Positions 36,138 through 44,422 are shown, counted from the stretch's first letter. The stretch is 64,000 bases of DNA from Micromonospora sp. WMMD1120 (GCF_029626235.1 NZ_JARUBO010000005.1:3256501-3320500), one strand, 5' to 3'. Notes: a model not told the origin generated them from the letters alone. A program made the numbers and translations.

Positions 36138-36971
36138 GTGGACGCTACGCAGCTACGGCGAGCCATCGCCCGCACCCCCCTTGCCCCCGTCGCCGCGTTC
36201 CCCAAGCGGCTCGCCCGGATCGCCCGCCACGACGCCAAGGTGTTACGCGTCTCGGCCCGCTGGCTGGTCACCTCCCGTGAGCATCACAACTACACGTACG
36301 AGCTGACGAAACTCAGCCGCCACCACCTGACCTGGTTCGTCAGCGTGGTCTGCGACCTGCCGGTGCGGCAGGCGCGCGACCACATCGCCGAGATCGAGTC
36401 CGACGAGGTGCTGCGGCGGCACATCGAGCAGGCCACCGCCACCGCCGCCCGCCGTGGCCTCGCCGACCGGAAGGTGCACTACGCCCGACGTGTCGGCTGG
36501 TACGCGATCGTCCGGGCCACCCGGCCCGCACACGTGGTGGAGACGGGCGTCGACAAGGGTCTGGGCACCCTGGTGCTCGCGTCCGCGCTGCTGCGCAACG
36601 CGCAGGAGGGGCACCCCGGTCGGGTCACCTCGCTGGACATCAACCCGGAGGCCGGCTACCTCGCCGCCAGCGAGCCCTGGTCGAGCGTCGTCGACCTGGT
36701 CATCGGCGACTCGATCGCCTCGATCAACGCGCTGGACCGCCCGGTCGACCTGTTCCTGCACGACAGCGACCACAGCCGCGCCCACGAGAAGCGGGAGTTC
36801 GACGCCGTGGAGTCGAAGCTCGCCCCCGGCGCGATCCTGCTGACCGACAACGTCACCAGCACCAACGTGCTCGCCGAGCATGCCGAACGCACCGGCCGCC
36901 GGTTCCTCGCCTACCGGGAGAGCCCGGCGAACCACTGGTATCCGGGCGACGGGATCGGCGTGGCATGGTGA
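36138..36971 (+). CDS. Class I SAM-dependent methyltransferase
   Basis: A 277-residue protein with a C-terminal Rossmann methyltransferase domain. Motif I is HVVETGVDKGLGTLVLASAL near residue 133, an acidic turn follows at VTSLDIN, and DLFLHDSDHSRAHEKREF is typical of the Methyltransf_24 group, where the Asp/His residues can bind metal. The N-terminal 100 residues are basic and helical. The GTG start at 36138 is preceded by TGATATAAGG, possibly a near-leaderless promoter. Its place beside the polysaccharide locus suggests sugar O-methylation, but a small-molecule substrate is equally possible. Confidence 0.8.
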   Translation: MDATQLRRAIARTPLAPVAAFPKRLARIARHDAKVLRVSARWLVTSREHHNYTYELTKLSRHHLTWFVSVVCDLPVRQARDHIAEIESDEVLRRHIEQATATAARRGLADRKVHYARRVGWYAIVRATRPAHVVETGVDKGLGTLVLASALLRNAQEGHPGRVTSLDINPEAGYLAASEPWSSVVDLVIGDSIASINALDRPVDLFLHDSDHSRAHEKREFDAVESKLAPGAILLTDNVTSTNVLAEHAERTGRRFLAYRESPANHWYPGDGIGVAW

Positions 36972-36975
36972 CCGG

Positions 36976-37794
36976 ATGCGGCTGACCTCGATTCACACGT
37001 ACCCCGTCAAGGGTTGTCACCGGCTCGACCACGACGGCGCGTTCGTGCGGCCGTGGGGGCTGGCCGGTGACCGGCGGTGGATGGTCGTGGGCGCCGACGG
37101 CGTCGGCGTCACCCAGCGGGACACCACCCGGCTGGTCGGGTTGCGCGCCTCGGTGCGATCCGGTGGCCTGACGCTGCGCGCCGACGGACAGCCCGACCTC
37201 GACGTCCCGGAACCGGCCGGCGGTGAGCCGATCGCTGTGCGCACCTTCCGCAGCCGCACGTTCCCGGTCCCGGCCCGGCGGGCCGGGCGGGCGGCCGACG
37301 AGTGGTTGAGCGCGCTGCTCGGCCGGGCGGTCCGGCTGGTCTGGCTGGCCGAGCCGACCCGCCACATCCCGGCCGGAGACCGCGAGCACGACACCGGTGA
37401 CCAGGTCAGTTTCGCCGACGCCTACCCGCTGCTGCTGGCCAACACCGCCTCCCTCGACGCCCTCAACGGATGGCTGGCCGAGGCGGGCGAGGAGCCGGTG
37501 CCGATGACCCGGTTCCGGCCCAACCTGGTGGTCGACGGGGCGTCGCCGTGGGCCGAGGACGACTGGGTCGGCCGTCCGCTGCGCATCGGTGACCTTCGGT
37601 TCCGCGCCGCCGGGCCGTGCGACCGCTGCGTGGTCACCACGACGGACCAGGAGACCGGGGTACGCACCAGGGAGCCGCTGCGCACCCTGGGGCGGTACCG
37701 CAACGTCAGGCAGAAGCTCCTCTTCGGACTGAACCTGGTGCCGCTCGACAGCGGGCAGGTGTCAGTGGGGGCGCCGATAGTCGTCGAACCCTGA
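36976..37794 (+). CDS. MOSC domain protein (MOSC N-terminal beta-barrel type)
   Basis: A 272-residue protein with an N-terminal MOSC_N beta-barrel (LTSIHTYPVKGCHRLDHDGAFVRPWGLAGDRRWMVV) and a C-terminal MOSC domain with RFRPNLVVDGASPWAEDDW and the conserved cysteine in GPCDRCVVTTTDQETG. Relatives are mARC/YcbX-type molybdenum-cofactor oxidoreductases that reduce N-hydroxylated bases. The start ATG 36976 lies 4 bases after the methyltransferase stop, suggesting cotranscription. Confidence 0.88.
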   Translation: MRLTSIHTYPVKGCHRLDHDGAFVRPWGLAGDRRWMVVGADGVGVTQRDTTRLVGLRASVRSGGLTLRADGQPDLDVPEPAGGEPIAVRTFRSRTFPVPARRAGRAADEWLSALLGRAVRLVWLAEPTRHIPAGDREHDTGDQVSFADAYPLLLANTASLDALNGWLAEAGEEPVPMTRFRPNLVVDGASPWAEDDWVGRPLRIGDLRFRAAGPCDRCVVTTTDQETGVRTREPLRTLGRYRNVRQKLLFGLNLVPLDSGQVSVGAPIVVEP

Positions 37795-37899
37795 CCGGGC
37801 AGGGTGACCGACACGCTTCGATCACCGTGCGTCGATGCTGTCTTAGCTTTGGCTTAGCCGGCTTGTCGGTGACGGTCCCGATCCGGCAGCATCGCCGTC

Positions 37900-38889
37900 G
37901 TGGCGGACGGTAGCGCTGTCGACATCAGCATCGACCTGGACCAGCTTCCCGAGGAGCGACCCGCGCCGTCGTCCGGCCCGACGTCCTGGCTGGTCGCCGC
38001 CGGCGTCACCGTCCTCGCGGCGGTGCTCGGCCTGACCCTGACCCTGCGCTCCGGCTCCACCCCGGCCTGCGCCGCCGGTCGGTCGCTCGCCGCCGCCCCG
38101 CCCACCGGCACCGCCACGCACAGCGGAAAGGCGACGTTCTACGACTCGAAGGGCGCCGGCGGCAACTGCTCGAACCCGGCCGCCCCGGCGAACCGGCTCT
38201 ACGTCGCGCTCGGCCCCACCGAATACTCCGCCGGGGCCGCCTGCGGTGGATTCCTCGACGTCACCGGGCCGAAGGGCAGCGTCCGCGTGCTCATCATGGA
38301 CCAGTGCCCGGAGTGCGAACCCGGGCATCTCGACCTGTCCCGCGAGGCGTTCGCCCGGATCGCCGATCCGGTGCAGGGTGTGGTCCCGGTGACCTACCGC
38401 GCGGTGGTCAACCCGCCGCTGCCCGGCCCGCTCACCTTCCGCATCAAGGAGGGCGCGTCGCAGTGGTGGTTCGCCGTCCGCGTCGGCAACCACGGCAACC
38501 CGCTGCGGTCCGTCGAGGTCCGGCAGGATGACAACGATCCGTGGCAGTCCGCCGTCCGACAGGACTACAACTACTGGCTGATCGCCTCCGGTGCCGGGCC
38601 GGGCCCGTTCCGGCTCCGGGTCACCGACGTGTACGGAACCCGGGTCACCGCCGGCGGCATCCGGATGGCCCCCGGCCAGGTGCAGACCAGCACGGTCCGG
38701 ATGTACCTGCCCGGGGGCGCGGCTGCCACGCCGCGCCCGTCCGCGTCGGCCCGGCCGTCCGCCACGAGGCTCGCCGCCACGCCACCGCCGAGCCGCCGCC
38801 CGGTGGAGGTGTCCAGGGCGAACCCGTCCGCCACCGGCGCGCCGACCACCAGCGCGGCCGTGGCGAACGCCCGGTGGTGCGCGGGCTGA
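37900..38889 (+). CDS. Expansin-like protein
   Basis: A 329-residue secreted or membrane-anchored bacterial expansin (EXLX-like). A single helix at about 29-50 (WLVAAGVTVLAAVLGLTLTL) is an anchor or signal. Residues about 75-160 form the double-psi beta-barrel: GKATFYDSKGAGGNCS, then VLIMDQCPECEPGHLDLS with the conserved Asp. Residues about 165-270 resemble the CBM63 wall-binding domain (WWFAVRVGNHGNPLRSVEV). A Pro/Ala/Ser-rich tail ends the protein. Such proteins loosen cellulose or peptidoglycan without hydrolysis, which fits a soil or plant-associated lifestyle. The start is GTG 37900. Confidence 0.85.
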   Translation: MADGSAVDISIDLDQLPEERPAPSSGPTSWLVAAGVTVLAAVLGLTLTLRSGSTPACAAGRSLAAAPPTGTATHSGKATFYDSKGAGGNCSNPAAPANRLYVALGPTEYSAGAACGGFLDVTGPKGSVRVLIMDQCPECEPGHLDLSREAFARIADPVQGVVPVTYRAVVNPPLPGPLTFRIKEGASQWWFAVRVGNHGNPLRSVEVRQDDNDPWQSAVRQDYNYWLIASGAGPGPFRLRVTDVYGTRVTAGGIRMAPGQVQTSTVRMYLPGGAAATPRPSASARPSATRLAATPPPSRRPVEVSRANPSATGAPTTSAAVANARWCAG

Positions 38890-38892
38890 CCG

Positions 38893-39426
38893 TCAGGCGG
38901 GCCCCAGGTCGAGCCACATCAGGATCTCGTCCCGGTCGTCGCCGGGCGCCACCCGCAGCGCTCCCGGTAGCCGGCCGACCTCCCGGTAGCCGAGGCGGGC
39001 GTAGAACTTCTCCAGACCCAGCCCGCCGCGCACCGTGACGTGCAGCGCCTCGTGGCCGAACGCCCTGCCCAGCCGGGCGGCCTCCGCCATCAGCGTCGAT
39101 CCGTGGCCGCTGCCCTGGGTGTCCGGGTGGACCATCACCCGCTTCAGCACGCACCAGTGCGCCTTGAGCGGGAACCGGTTGTCGCTGAAGATCAACAAGG
39201 CGACCAGCCGGTCCCCGTCGTAGCCGAGCAGCAGCCGGTCCGGTCCGTCGGCGATGCCGGCGAACGTCGGGTCGGCGATCACGCGGACGTCGTCGGCCTC
39301 GACGGGTGGTACGAAGCCGACCGCGCCACCGGCGTTGCTGACGTCCACCCAGAGGTCGACGATCTCGGCGCGCAACCGCGGGGTCAGGTCGGGGTCGAGG
39401 ACGAAGCGCAGACTCACGCCCGCCAT
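38893..39426 (-). CDS. GNAT-family N-acetyltransferase
   Basis: A 177-residue acetyl-CoA-dependent acetyltransferase. LKRVMVHPDTQGSGHGSTLMAEAARLG is motif A with the pyrophosphate loop (QGSGHG), and LHVTVRGGLGLEKFYARLGYREVG is motif B. The substrate is unknown. It is convergent with the expansin gene, only 3 bases apart. Confidence 0.85.
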   Translation of the reverse strand: MAGVSLRFVLDPDLTPRLRAEIVDLWVDVSNAGGAVGFVPPVEADDVRVIADPTFAGIADGPDRLLLGYDGDRLVALLIFSDNRFPLKAHWCVLKRVMVHPDTQGSGHGSTLMAEAARLGRAFGHEALHVTVRGGLGLEKFYARLGYREVGRLPGALRVAPGDDRDEILMWLDLGPA

Positions 39427-39510
39427 CCTGACCTGATGGGCACTCTCCCGACCCGGGGCAGTGACGCGCCCGACACTCGTGTGTGCCGGGCGCGCGACGC
39501 GTGGTGACCT

Positions 39511-39593
39511 GTGCGGGAGAGGGGATTCGAACCCCTACGCCCTTTCGGACAATAGGACCTAAACCTATCGCGGCTGCCGTTACGCCACTCCCG
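39511..39593 (-). tRNA. tRNA-Leu (UAG)
   Basis: An 83-base tRNA on the minus strand. The acceptor stem pairs GCGGGAG with CTCCCGC. The anticodon stem ATAGG/CCTAT encloses loop TTTAGGT, so the anticodon is UAG (Leu, CUA). The T arm AGGGG-TTCGAAT-CCCCT is intact, and the long class II variable arm (TGTCCGAAAGGGCG) is expected for tRNA-Leu. CCA is not encoded. Confidence 0.95.
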
Positions 39594-39663
39594 CCGACCC
39601 GCTGAGTCTAGAGCCTCCCGCGTCGACGGTGTCGACCCCGGCCGGGTGCCCGGTGCGCCGGGC

Positions 39664-40140
39664 TCAGTCCAGGCCGAGGTCGCGGCGGAGCTTCGCCACG
39701 TGCCCGGTGGCCTTGACGTTGTAGAGCGCCCGCTCGATCTTGCCGTCGGCGTCGATGACGAACGTGGAGCGGATCACGCCGGTGACGGTCTTGCCGTACA
39801 ACTGCTTCTCGCCGTACGCCCCGTAGGCGGCCAGCACGGTCCGGTCCGGGTCGGACACGAGCGGGAAGGTGATGGCGTCGCGTTCGCGGAACTTCGCCAG
39901 CTTCTCCGGCTTGTCCGGGGAGATGCCGACGACCTCGAAGCCGGCGGCCTGGAGCGAGGCGAGCGAGTCGCGGAAGTCGCAGGCCTGCTTGGTGCAGCCC
40001 GGTGTCATCGCGGCCGGGTAGGCGTACAGGACCACCTTGCGGCCGCGCAGGTCGGCGAGGGAGAGCTGGTCGCCGGTGTCGGTGGCGAGGGTGAACTCGG
40101 GCGCGGGGTCACCGGGGGAGAGTCGGTCGGGCGCGGTCAT
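39664..40140 (-). CDS. bcp: Thioredoxin-dependent peroxiredoxin (BCP/PrxQ type)
   Basis: Reduces hydrogen peroxide and organic hydroperoxides using thioredoxin. The 158 residues show PAATPGCTKQACDFRDS in variant form (MTPGCTKQACDFRD): the first Cys is the peroxidatic residue and the Cys five residues on is the resolving one, as in BCP/PrxQ. The N-terminus DRLSPGDPAPEFTL is typical. TATCGT (minus strand, 40147-40152) stands 6 bases before the ATG, indicating a leaderless mRNA. Confidence 0.93.
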   Translation of the reverse strand: MTAPDRLSPGDPAPEFTLATDTGDQLSLADLRGRKVVLYAYPAAMTPGCTKQACDFRDSLASLQAAGFEVVGISPDKPEKLAKFRERDAITFPLVSDPDRTVLAAYGAYGEKQLYGKTVTGVIRSTFVIDADGKIERALYNVKATGHVAKLRRDLGLD

Positions 40141-40146
40141 GGCCCG

Positions 40147-40152
40147 ACGATA
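40147..40152 (-). promoter_or_regulatory. -10 box TATCGT, leaderless bcp
   Basis: Minus-strand TATCGT with a 6-base gap to ATG 40140. Confidence 0.5.
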
Positions 40153-40209
40153 CCGTCGTCCGCGCCGGTGTCATCGCCACCGGTGCGCCCGGCCGGTCAC
40201 CCGCGGTCA

Positions 40210-40253
40210 AGGTGATCATCACCTCGCGTTGTTGCCAGACTATGGCAACAACG
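40210..40253 (+). promoter_or_regulatory. Two adjacent palindromes, one Nur-like, before cbiMNQO
   Basis: The main site is a perfect inverted repeat with 11-base arms and 5-base spacer (40227-40253), centred on TTGCCA-GACTA-TGGCAA. This fits the Nur box described in Streptomyces (TTGCaa-N5-ttGCAA), the operator of the nickel-responsive Fur-family repressor. Just upstream is AGGTGA-TCA-TCACCT (40210-40224), a second dyad. They lie 80-120 bases before the cbiM start, in the divergent gap with bcp. No cobalamin-riboswitch-like sequence was recognised. Confidence 0.6.
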
Positions 40254-40332
40254 TGGCCTGGGAAATAGGCTGAGCCACGCCGGCCCGGTCGGGGCCCGCT
40301 GACGCGTGGGAGGTCGCGTGGAAACACTGGCG

Positions 40333-41034
40333 ATGCACATCTCGAACGGGATCATCGACGGTCCCGTCGCGGCGATCTTCGCCGCGCTCGCTCTCGTCGC
40401 GCTGACCGCCTGCGTCGTGCGCGGCCGGCGTGACCTGGACGACCGGCTGGCCCCGATGGCCGGTCTGGTGGCGGCGTTCATCTTCGCCGTCCAGATGCTC
40501 AACTTCCCGATCTTCACGGCCGGCGTGAGCGGTCACCTGCTCGGTGGCGCGCTGGCGGCCATGCTCGTCGGGCCGTGGGTCGGCGCGCTCTGCGTGTCAG
40601 TGGTGCTGGTCGTGCAGGCGCTGATCTTCGGCGACGGCGGCGTGGCGATGCTCGGCCTGAACATCACCAACATGGCGCTGCTCGGCACCGCCGCGGCGTA
40701 CCTGCTGATCGCCCTGCTCCTGCGGGTGCTGCCGCGTACCCCCGCCGGCCTGGCGGTGACCGCCTTCGTCGCCGCGATGCTCAGCGTCGTCGTCGCGTCG
40801 CAGGGCTTCGTCCTCCAGTACTGGCTGGGCGGCACCACCGACCTGGGCGGCAACCTGGCCGGCCTGGCCGGCACGATGGCCGGCGTCCACCTGCTGATCG
40901 GCATCGGCGAGGGCCTGATCACCGCGACCACGGTGCTGACCGTCGCGAAGGTGCGCCCCGACCTGGTGTACGCGCTGCGCTCCCTGAAGACGCCCATCGC
41001 CCCCGCTGTCCCGGTCGCCGGAGGTGTCCGATGA
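40333..41034 (+). CDS. cbiM: Nickel/cobalt ECF transporter S-component CbiM/NikM
   Basis: Membrane substrate-capture component of an ECF-type nickel or cobalt importer, about 233 residues with 6-7 helices. In this family the amino group of Met1 and His2 directly bind the metal, so MHISNGIID at ATG 40333 is the functionally expected N-terminus. A GTG at 40318 with GGGAGG close before it would add METLA and bury that motif. SGHLLGGALAAMLVGP holds the further metal-binding histidine region. The stop overlaps cbiN (ATGA). Metal choice is suggested by the Nur-like operator to be nickel. Confidence 0.9.
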   Translation: MHISNGIIDGPVAAIFAALALVALTACVVRGRRDLDDRLAPMAGLVAAFIFAVQMLNFPIFTAGVSGHLLGGALAAMLVGPWVGALCVSVVLVVQALIFGDGGVAMLGLNITNMALLGTAAAYLLIALLLRVLPRTPAGLAVTAFVAAMLSVVVASQGFVLQYWLGGTTDLGGNLAGLAGTMAGVHLLIGIGEGLITATTVLTVAKVRPDLVYALRSLKTPIAPAVPVAGGVR

Positions 41035-41441
41035 GGAACCGAACCTGGGCCTTCCTGGCCGGTGGCCTGCTGGTCGCCCTGCTGCTCGCCGGCGTGGTGA
41101 GCAACTACGCCTCGTCGCACCCGGACGGGTTGGACTCCTCCCTGCTCAAGGGCTGCACCGTCGACGCCGACGACACCATCGTCGGCGGCAGCTGCCCGGC
41201 CCAGCAGGCGAAGGACCACGAGCTGGGCGACAGCCCGCTGGCCGACTACGGGGTGCGCGGCGTCGACAACGCCTTCGTCTCCACCGGCCTGTCCGGGGTG
41301 CTCGGCGTGCTCGTCACCTTCGCGATCGGGGCCGGCGGCTTCTGGCTGCTGCGTCGCCGGGGCGGCACGCCGACCGGCGACGCCGCGCCGACGTCCGCCG
41401 AGGGCGACGCGCCGGCGGCCCGCGCCGAAGTGACGAACTGA
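41031..41441 (+). CDS. cbiN: PDGLE-domain protein, CbiN/NikN-like
   Basis: A 136-residue small membrane protein: an N-terminal helix (TWAFLAGGLLVALLLAGVVSNYA), then SSHPDGLDSSLLKG, the PDGLE-type motif of NikN-like subunits, an extracytoplasmic loop with two cysteines, and a second helix (VLGVLVTFAIGAGGFWLL). It is coupled to cbiM by an ATGA overlap. It helps load metal into CbiM in related systems. The acidic, Ala-rich C-terminus is cytoplasmic. Confidence 0.87.
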   Translation: MRNRTWAFLAGGLLVALLLAGVVSNYASSHPDGLDSSLLKGCTVDADDTIVGGSCPAQQAKDHELGDSPLADYGVRGVDNAFVSTGLSGVLGVLVTFAIGAGGFWLLRRRGGTPTGDAAPTSAEGDAPAARAEVTN

Positions 41442-41458
41442 GCAGGGGGTACGCGGAG

Positions 41459-42229
41459 ATGGGCGCCGGTCACGGGCATGTGCTGTACCGCGAGTCGGAC
41501 TCGCCGGTGCACCGGCTCCCACCCGAGGTCAAGATCGCGGCGATGGTGGTCTTCACCATCGCCGTGGTGGCCACCCCACGCGAGGCGTTCTGGGCCTTCG
41601 GGGCGTACGCGATGCTGGTCGCGGCGGTGGCGGCGCTGGCCCGGGTGGGCCCGCGCTGGCTGCTCAGCCGGGCGCTGATCGAGGTGCCGTTCGTGCTGTT
41701 CGCCGTCGCGCTGCCGTTCCTCGGCGCCGGTGACCGGGTCGAGGTGCTGGGCCTGCGGCTGTCCGAGGACGGGCTGCACGGCGCCTGGAACATCCTGGCC
41801 AAGGGCACCCTGGGTGTGCTCGCCTCGCTGCTGCTCGCCGCGACCACCACCACCCGCGACCTGATCGTGGGGTTGGACCGGCTGCGCTGCCCGCAGGTGC
41901 TCACCCAGATCGCCACGTTCATGCTGCGCTACCTCGACGTGCTGGTCGGCGAGGCGCGGCGGATGCGGGTGGCCCGGATCTCCCGGGGCGACGACCCCCG
42001 CTTCCTGTGGCAGCTCCGCGGCTTCGCCGCCGGCATCGGGGCGCTGTTCCTGCGCGCCTTCGAGCGCGGCGAGCGGGTCTACCTGGCGATGCTGTCCCGG
42101 GGGTACACCGGGCGGATGCCCGCCGTGTGGCAGGGCGAGGGCGCGGCGACCGCCGGCCAGTGGCTGGTCGCGGCGACGGTGCCAGTGGTGGCGGCCTCCA
42201 TCGCCGTGACCTCGGTCGTCCTGTCATGA
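41459..42229 (+). CDS. cbiQ: ECF transporter T-component CbiQ
   Basis: A 256-residue membrane coupling subunit linking the S-component to the ATPase. It begins with a His-containing segment (GHVLYRESDSPVHRLPPEVK) and has about five helices. The two cytoplasmic coupling motifs of the family appear as EARRMRVARISRGDD and ERVYLAMLSRGYTG (the Ala-Arg-Gly-like signatures). GGGGGTACGCGGAG precedes the ATG. Its end overlaps cbiO (ATGA). Confidence 0.92.
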   Translation: MGAGHGHVLYRESDSPVHRLPPEVKIAAMVVFTIAVVATPREAFWAFGAYAMLVAAVAALARVGPRWLLSRALIEVPFVLFAVALPFLGAGDRVEVLGLRLSEDGLHGAWNILAKGTLGVLASLLLAATTTTRDLIVGLDRLRCPQVLTQIATFMLRYLDVLVGEARRMRVARISRGDDPRFLWQLRGFAAGIGALFLRAFERGERVYLAMLSRGYTGRMPAVWQGEGAATAGQWLVAATVPVVAASIAVTSVVLS

Positions 42230-42984
42230 TCGGTCTCGTGCAGACCGCTCTCTCGCTCGAGGTCCACGGCGTCCGGTACGCGTACCCGGACGGGCACGTC
42301 GCCCTGCACGGGGTGGATCTGCGGGTGCCGCGCGGCGACCGGGTGGCGCTGCTCGGGCCCAACGGCGCCGGCAAGACCACACTGGTGCTGCACCTCAACG
42401 GCATCCTCGCCCCGACCGAGGGCAGCGTGAGCGTCGGTGGGCTCACCGTCACCCCGGACCGGACGACACTGGCCGAGGTGCGCCGCCGGGTCGGCATCGT
42501 CTTCCAGGACCCGGACGACCAGTTGTTCCTGCCCACTGTCGCGGAGGACGTGGCCTTCGGGCCGGCGAACCTCGGCCTGCGCGGCCCGGAGTTGGCCGCC
42601 CGGGTGGACGAGGCGCTCGCCGCGGTGGGGATGAGCGAGCATCGGGACCGCGCCCCGCAGCACCTGTCGTTCGGGCAACGTCGCCGGGTGGCGGTGGCCA
42701 CCGTACTGGCCATGCACCCGGAGATCCTGGTGCTCGACGAGCCGTCCTCGAACCTGGACCCGGCCGCCCGTCGGGAGCTGGCCGAGATCCTGCGCGGCCT
42801 GCCGGTGACCCTGCTGATGGTCACGCACGACCTGCCGTACGCGGCGGAGCTGTGCGAACGTTCGGTGATCCTCGACGGCGGCCGGGTCGTCGCCGACGCT
42901 CCCACGTCCGCACTGCTCCGCGACACAGCCCTCCTGTCCCGCCACCGCCTGGAACTCCCCCACGGCTACACCCCCACCCCCTAA
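42226..42984 (+). CDS. cbiO: ECF transporter ATPase CbiO
   Basis: A 252-residue ABC ATPase that energises the importer. Walker A is LLGPNGAGKTTL near residue 43, the Q-loop is VFQDPDDQLF, the signature is LSFGQ (instead of LSGGQ), Walker B is ILVLDEPSSNLD, and the switch His is in MVTHD. Start ATG 42226 overlaps the cbiQ stop; GTG 42238 is an alternative. The gene ends in a Pro/Thr-coding stretch that runs into a C-rich intergenic tract. Confidence 0.95.
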   Translation: MIGLVQTALSLEVHGVRYAYPDGHVALHGVDLRVPRGDRVALLGPNGAGKTTLVLHLNGILAPTEGSVSVGGLTVTPDRTTLAEVRRRVGIVFQDPDDQLFLPTVAEDVAFGPANLGLRGPELAARVDEALAAVGMSEHRDRAPQHLSFGQRRRVAVATVLAMHPEILVLDEPSSNLDPAARRELAEILRGLPVTLLMVTHDLPYAAELCERSVILDGGRVVADAPTSALLRDTALLSRHRLELPHGYTPTP

Positions 42985-43327
42985 CCCACCCCACCCCACC
43001 CCACCCCGCGCCGCGCCCCCACCCCGCGCCCCCGCGCCGCACCGTGCCGCGCCCTCGCGCCGCCCGCCCCCGCCCTCGCGCCGCGCCGTGCCGCGCCCTC
43101 GCGCCGCGCCCCCGCCCCCGCGCCATCGATCTTGCACTTGCTGTCGCGGCAAACCATTGCATAAGCCGCATAACGTCAACCCAAAGTGCAAGATCGACGG
43201 GGGCGGGGCGGGGCGGGACCAGGGCGGGACCAGGGCGGGGCGAGGACGGGGGCGGGGCGGGCGGGCGAGGACGGGGGCGGGGCGGGGTTTGGCCGCGCCT
43301 GCGGGGGCGGGGGGTGTGGGGGCGGGG
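42985..43327. other. Intergenic region with C-rich then G-rich tracts
   Basis: No gene is supported between the convergent cbiO and the membrane-protein gene at 43328. Bases 42985-43120 are nearly pure C with repeated CCCCACC and CCGCGCC words. The inverted-repeat element copy B follows at 43127-43196, and 43197-43327 is G-rich, with many runs of four or more G that could form G-quadruplexes. The C-left, G-right polarity means that both convergent transcripts would carry C-rich RNA as they approach the element. Confidence 0.6.
43127..43196. repeat. Dispersed inverted-repeat element, copy B
   Basis: A 70-base unit with perfect 13-base arms, CGATCTTGCACTT at 43127-43139 and AAGTGCAAGATCG at 43184-43196. 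Compared with copy A (1690-1757), the arms share ATCTTGCAC/GTGCAAGAT, and the interior shares CTGTCG near the left arm and AACGTCAAC near the right arm. The arms differ by compensating changes, so the pairing is conserved, which suggests selection or homing on the stem. Confidence 0.7.
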
Positions 43328-44422
43328 TTAGGGGGCTTGGGCGGGGGTGCGGGGGGTTGTGGAGGCGGCGCGGGAGGTCGCATGTAGGCGTAGGACGCCG
43401 GCGGCTGTCGCGCCCGCGCCGACGACCAGGACCACCGCGACCATGACCCGGGCGACCTCCGGCGACCAGGGCACCGGGGCGATGGACCGGGCGAACACGG
43501 CGGCGTTCGCCACCCCGGCGAAGAGCGCCAGGCAGGCCCCGGCCAGCGCCACGGCGAAGTCGCCGGCCGGACGGCGACGCAGCGCGTAGAGGCCGGCGGC
43601 GACCGCGCCGAGGCCGGTGAGCAGCGACCAGATCTGCCCGGACAGCAGGCCGGTCAGCACCCCGCCGATGCCCTGGGCGCCCGCGTCGACCTCACGTCCC
43701 ACCGAATAGGCGACCGCGACCGCGCCGCCGACGACGAGCAACGCGCCGAGCGCGGACAGCGCCCGGACGCCGGCCGGCGACGCGGCGGCGACCAGGCCGA
43801 GCGCGCCCACCGCGAGCAGCCCGACGATGCTCACCGCCCACCAGGTGTACGCGTCCGGCGGCGGCACCCAGTCCAGCGTGCCGACGATCGCCACCGGGTC
43901 GGCGCCGTCGCGTAGCGGTACGGTCCAGTCCCGGACCCGGTGCTCGCGCTCCGGGTCGGCGCGTACCGCCGCCGGTGGCGTCGACTCCTGCCACAGCGCG
44001 CGCCTGTCGTGCCAGCGCGCCGTTGTCCCGTCGGCGACCCGCTGCCAGGACGGCGGCGCGGCCGGGTCGGCCTCGGCCGGGAGCGCGGTGTCCCCGGTGA
44101 TGGTGCGGTTCAGATAGGTGGCGGGGGAGTTCCGGTTCTCGAACACCCCGTTCGGGCCGACCCGCAGGTAGGGCTCGCCGGAGTAGCCGATCACCTCGAC
44201 GGCGCGGCCGGTGTTGTTGGTCAGCTCCAGTCGGGCGCCCGCCTCGACGACACGTACCGCCAGACCCGGCCGCGCCGGTGTGACCCCGCTGGTGCGGGTC
44301 CGGTAGTCGGTGGCGTCCGGGGCGTCCGCGCCGTGCGCGGCGGCGGGCGCCGCGCCGAGCAGCGTCGCCACGCAGACCGTCGCGGCGACCAGGGCGGCAC
44401 GGCCCAGCAGGGTACGGATCAC
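43328..44422 (-). CDS. Exported multi-pass membrane protein in copper/thiol cluster
   Basis: A 364-residue protein not recognised as a named family. It has an N-terminal signal peptide (residues 1-29, ending AAPAAAHGADA), an extracytoplasmic beta-rich domain (about 30-185) with LELTNNTGRAVEVIGYSGEPYLRV, and about six C-terminal helices from 190. A His immediately after the predicted cleavage site recalls the mature N-terminal His of CopC/YcnI-type copper proteins. It overlaps the DsbA-like gene by 4 bases and lies at the end of an operon headed by the ECF sigma factor, so a role in envelope copper or redox handling is inferred. Confidence 0.75.
   Translation of the reverse strand: MIRTLLGRAALVAATVCVATLLGAAPAAAHGADAPDATDYRTRTSGVTPARPGLAVRVVEAGARLELTNNTGRAVEVIGYSGEPYLRVGPNGVFENRNSPATYLNRTITGDTALPAEADPAAPPSWQRVADGTTARWHDRRALWQESTPPAAVRADPEREHRVRDWTVPLRDGADPVAIVGTLDWVPPPDAYTWWAVSIVGLLAVGALGLVAAASPAGVRALSALGALLVVGGAVAVAYSVGREVDAGAQGIGGVLTGLLSGQIWSLLTGLGAVAAGLYALRRRPAGDFAVALAGACLALFAGVANAAVFARSIAPVPWSPEVARVMVAVVLVVGAGATAAGVLRLHATSRAASTTPRTPAQAP

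Noticed and set aside
40190..40332. A cobalamin riboswitch before cbiM
   Set aside because: The leader is too short and lacks a B12-box-like sequence; palindromes instead point to a protein repressor.
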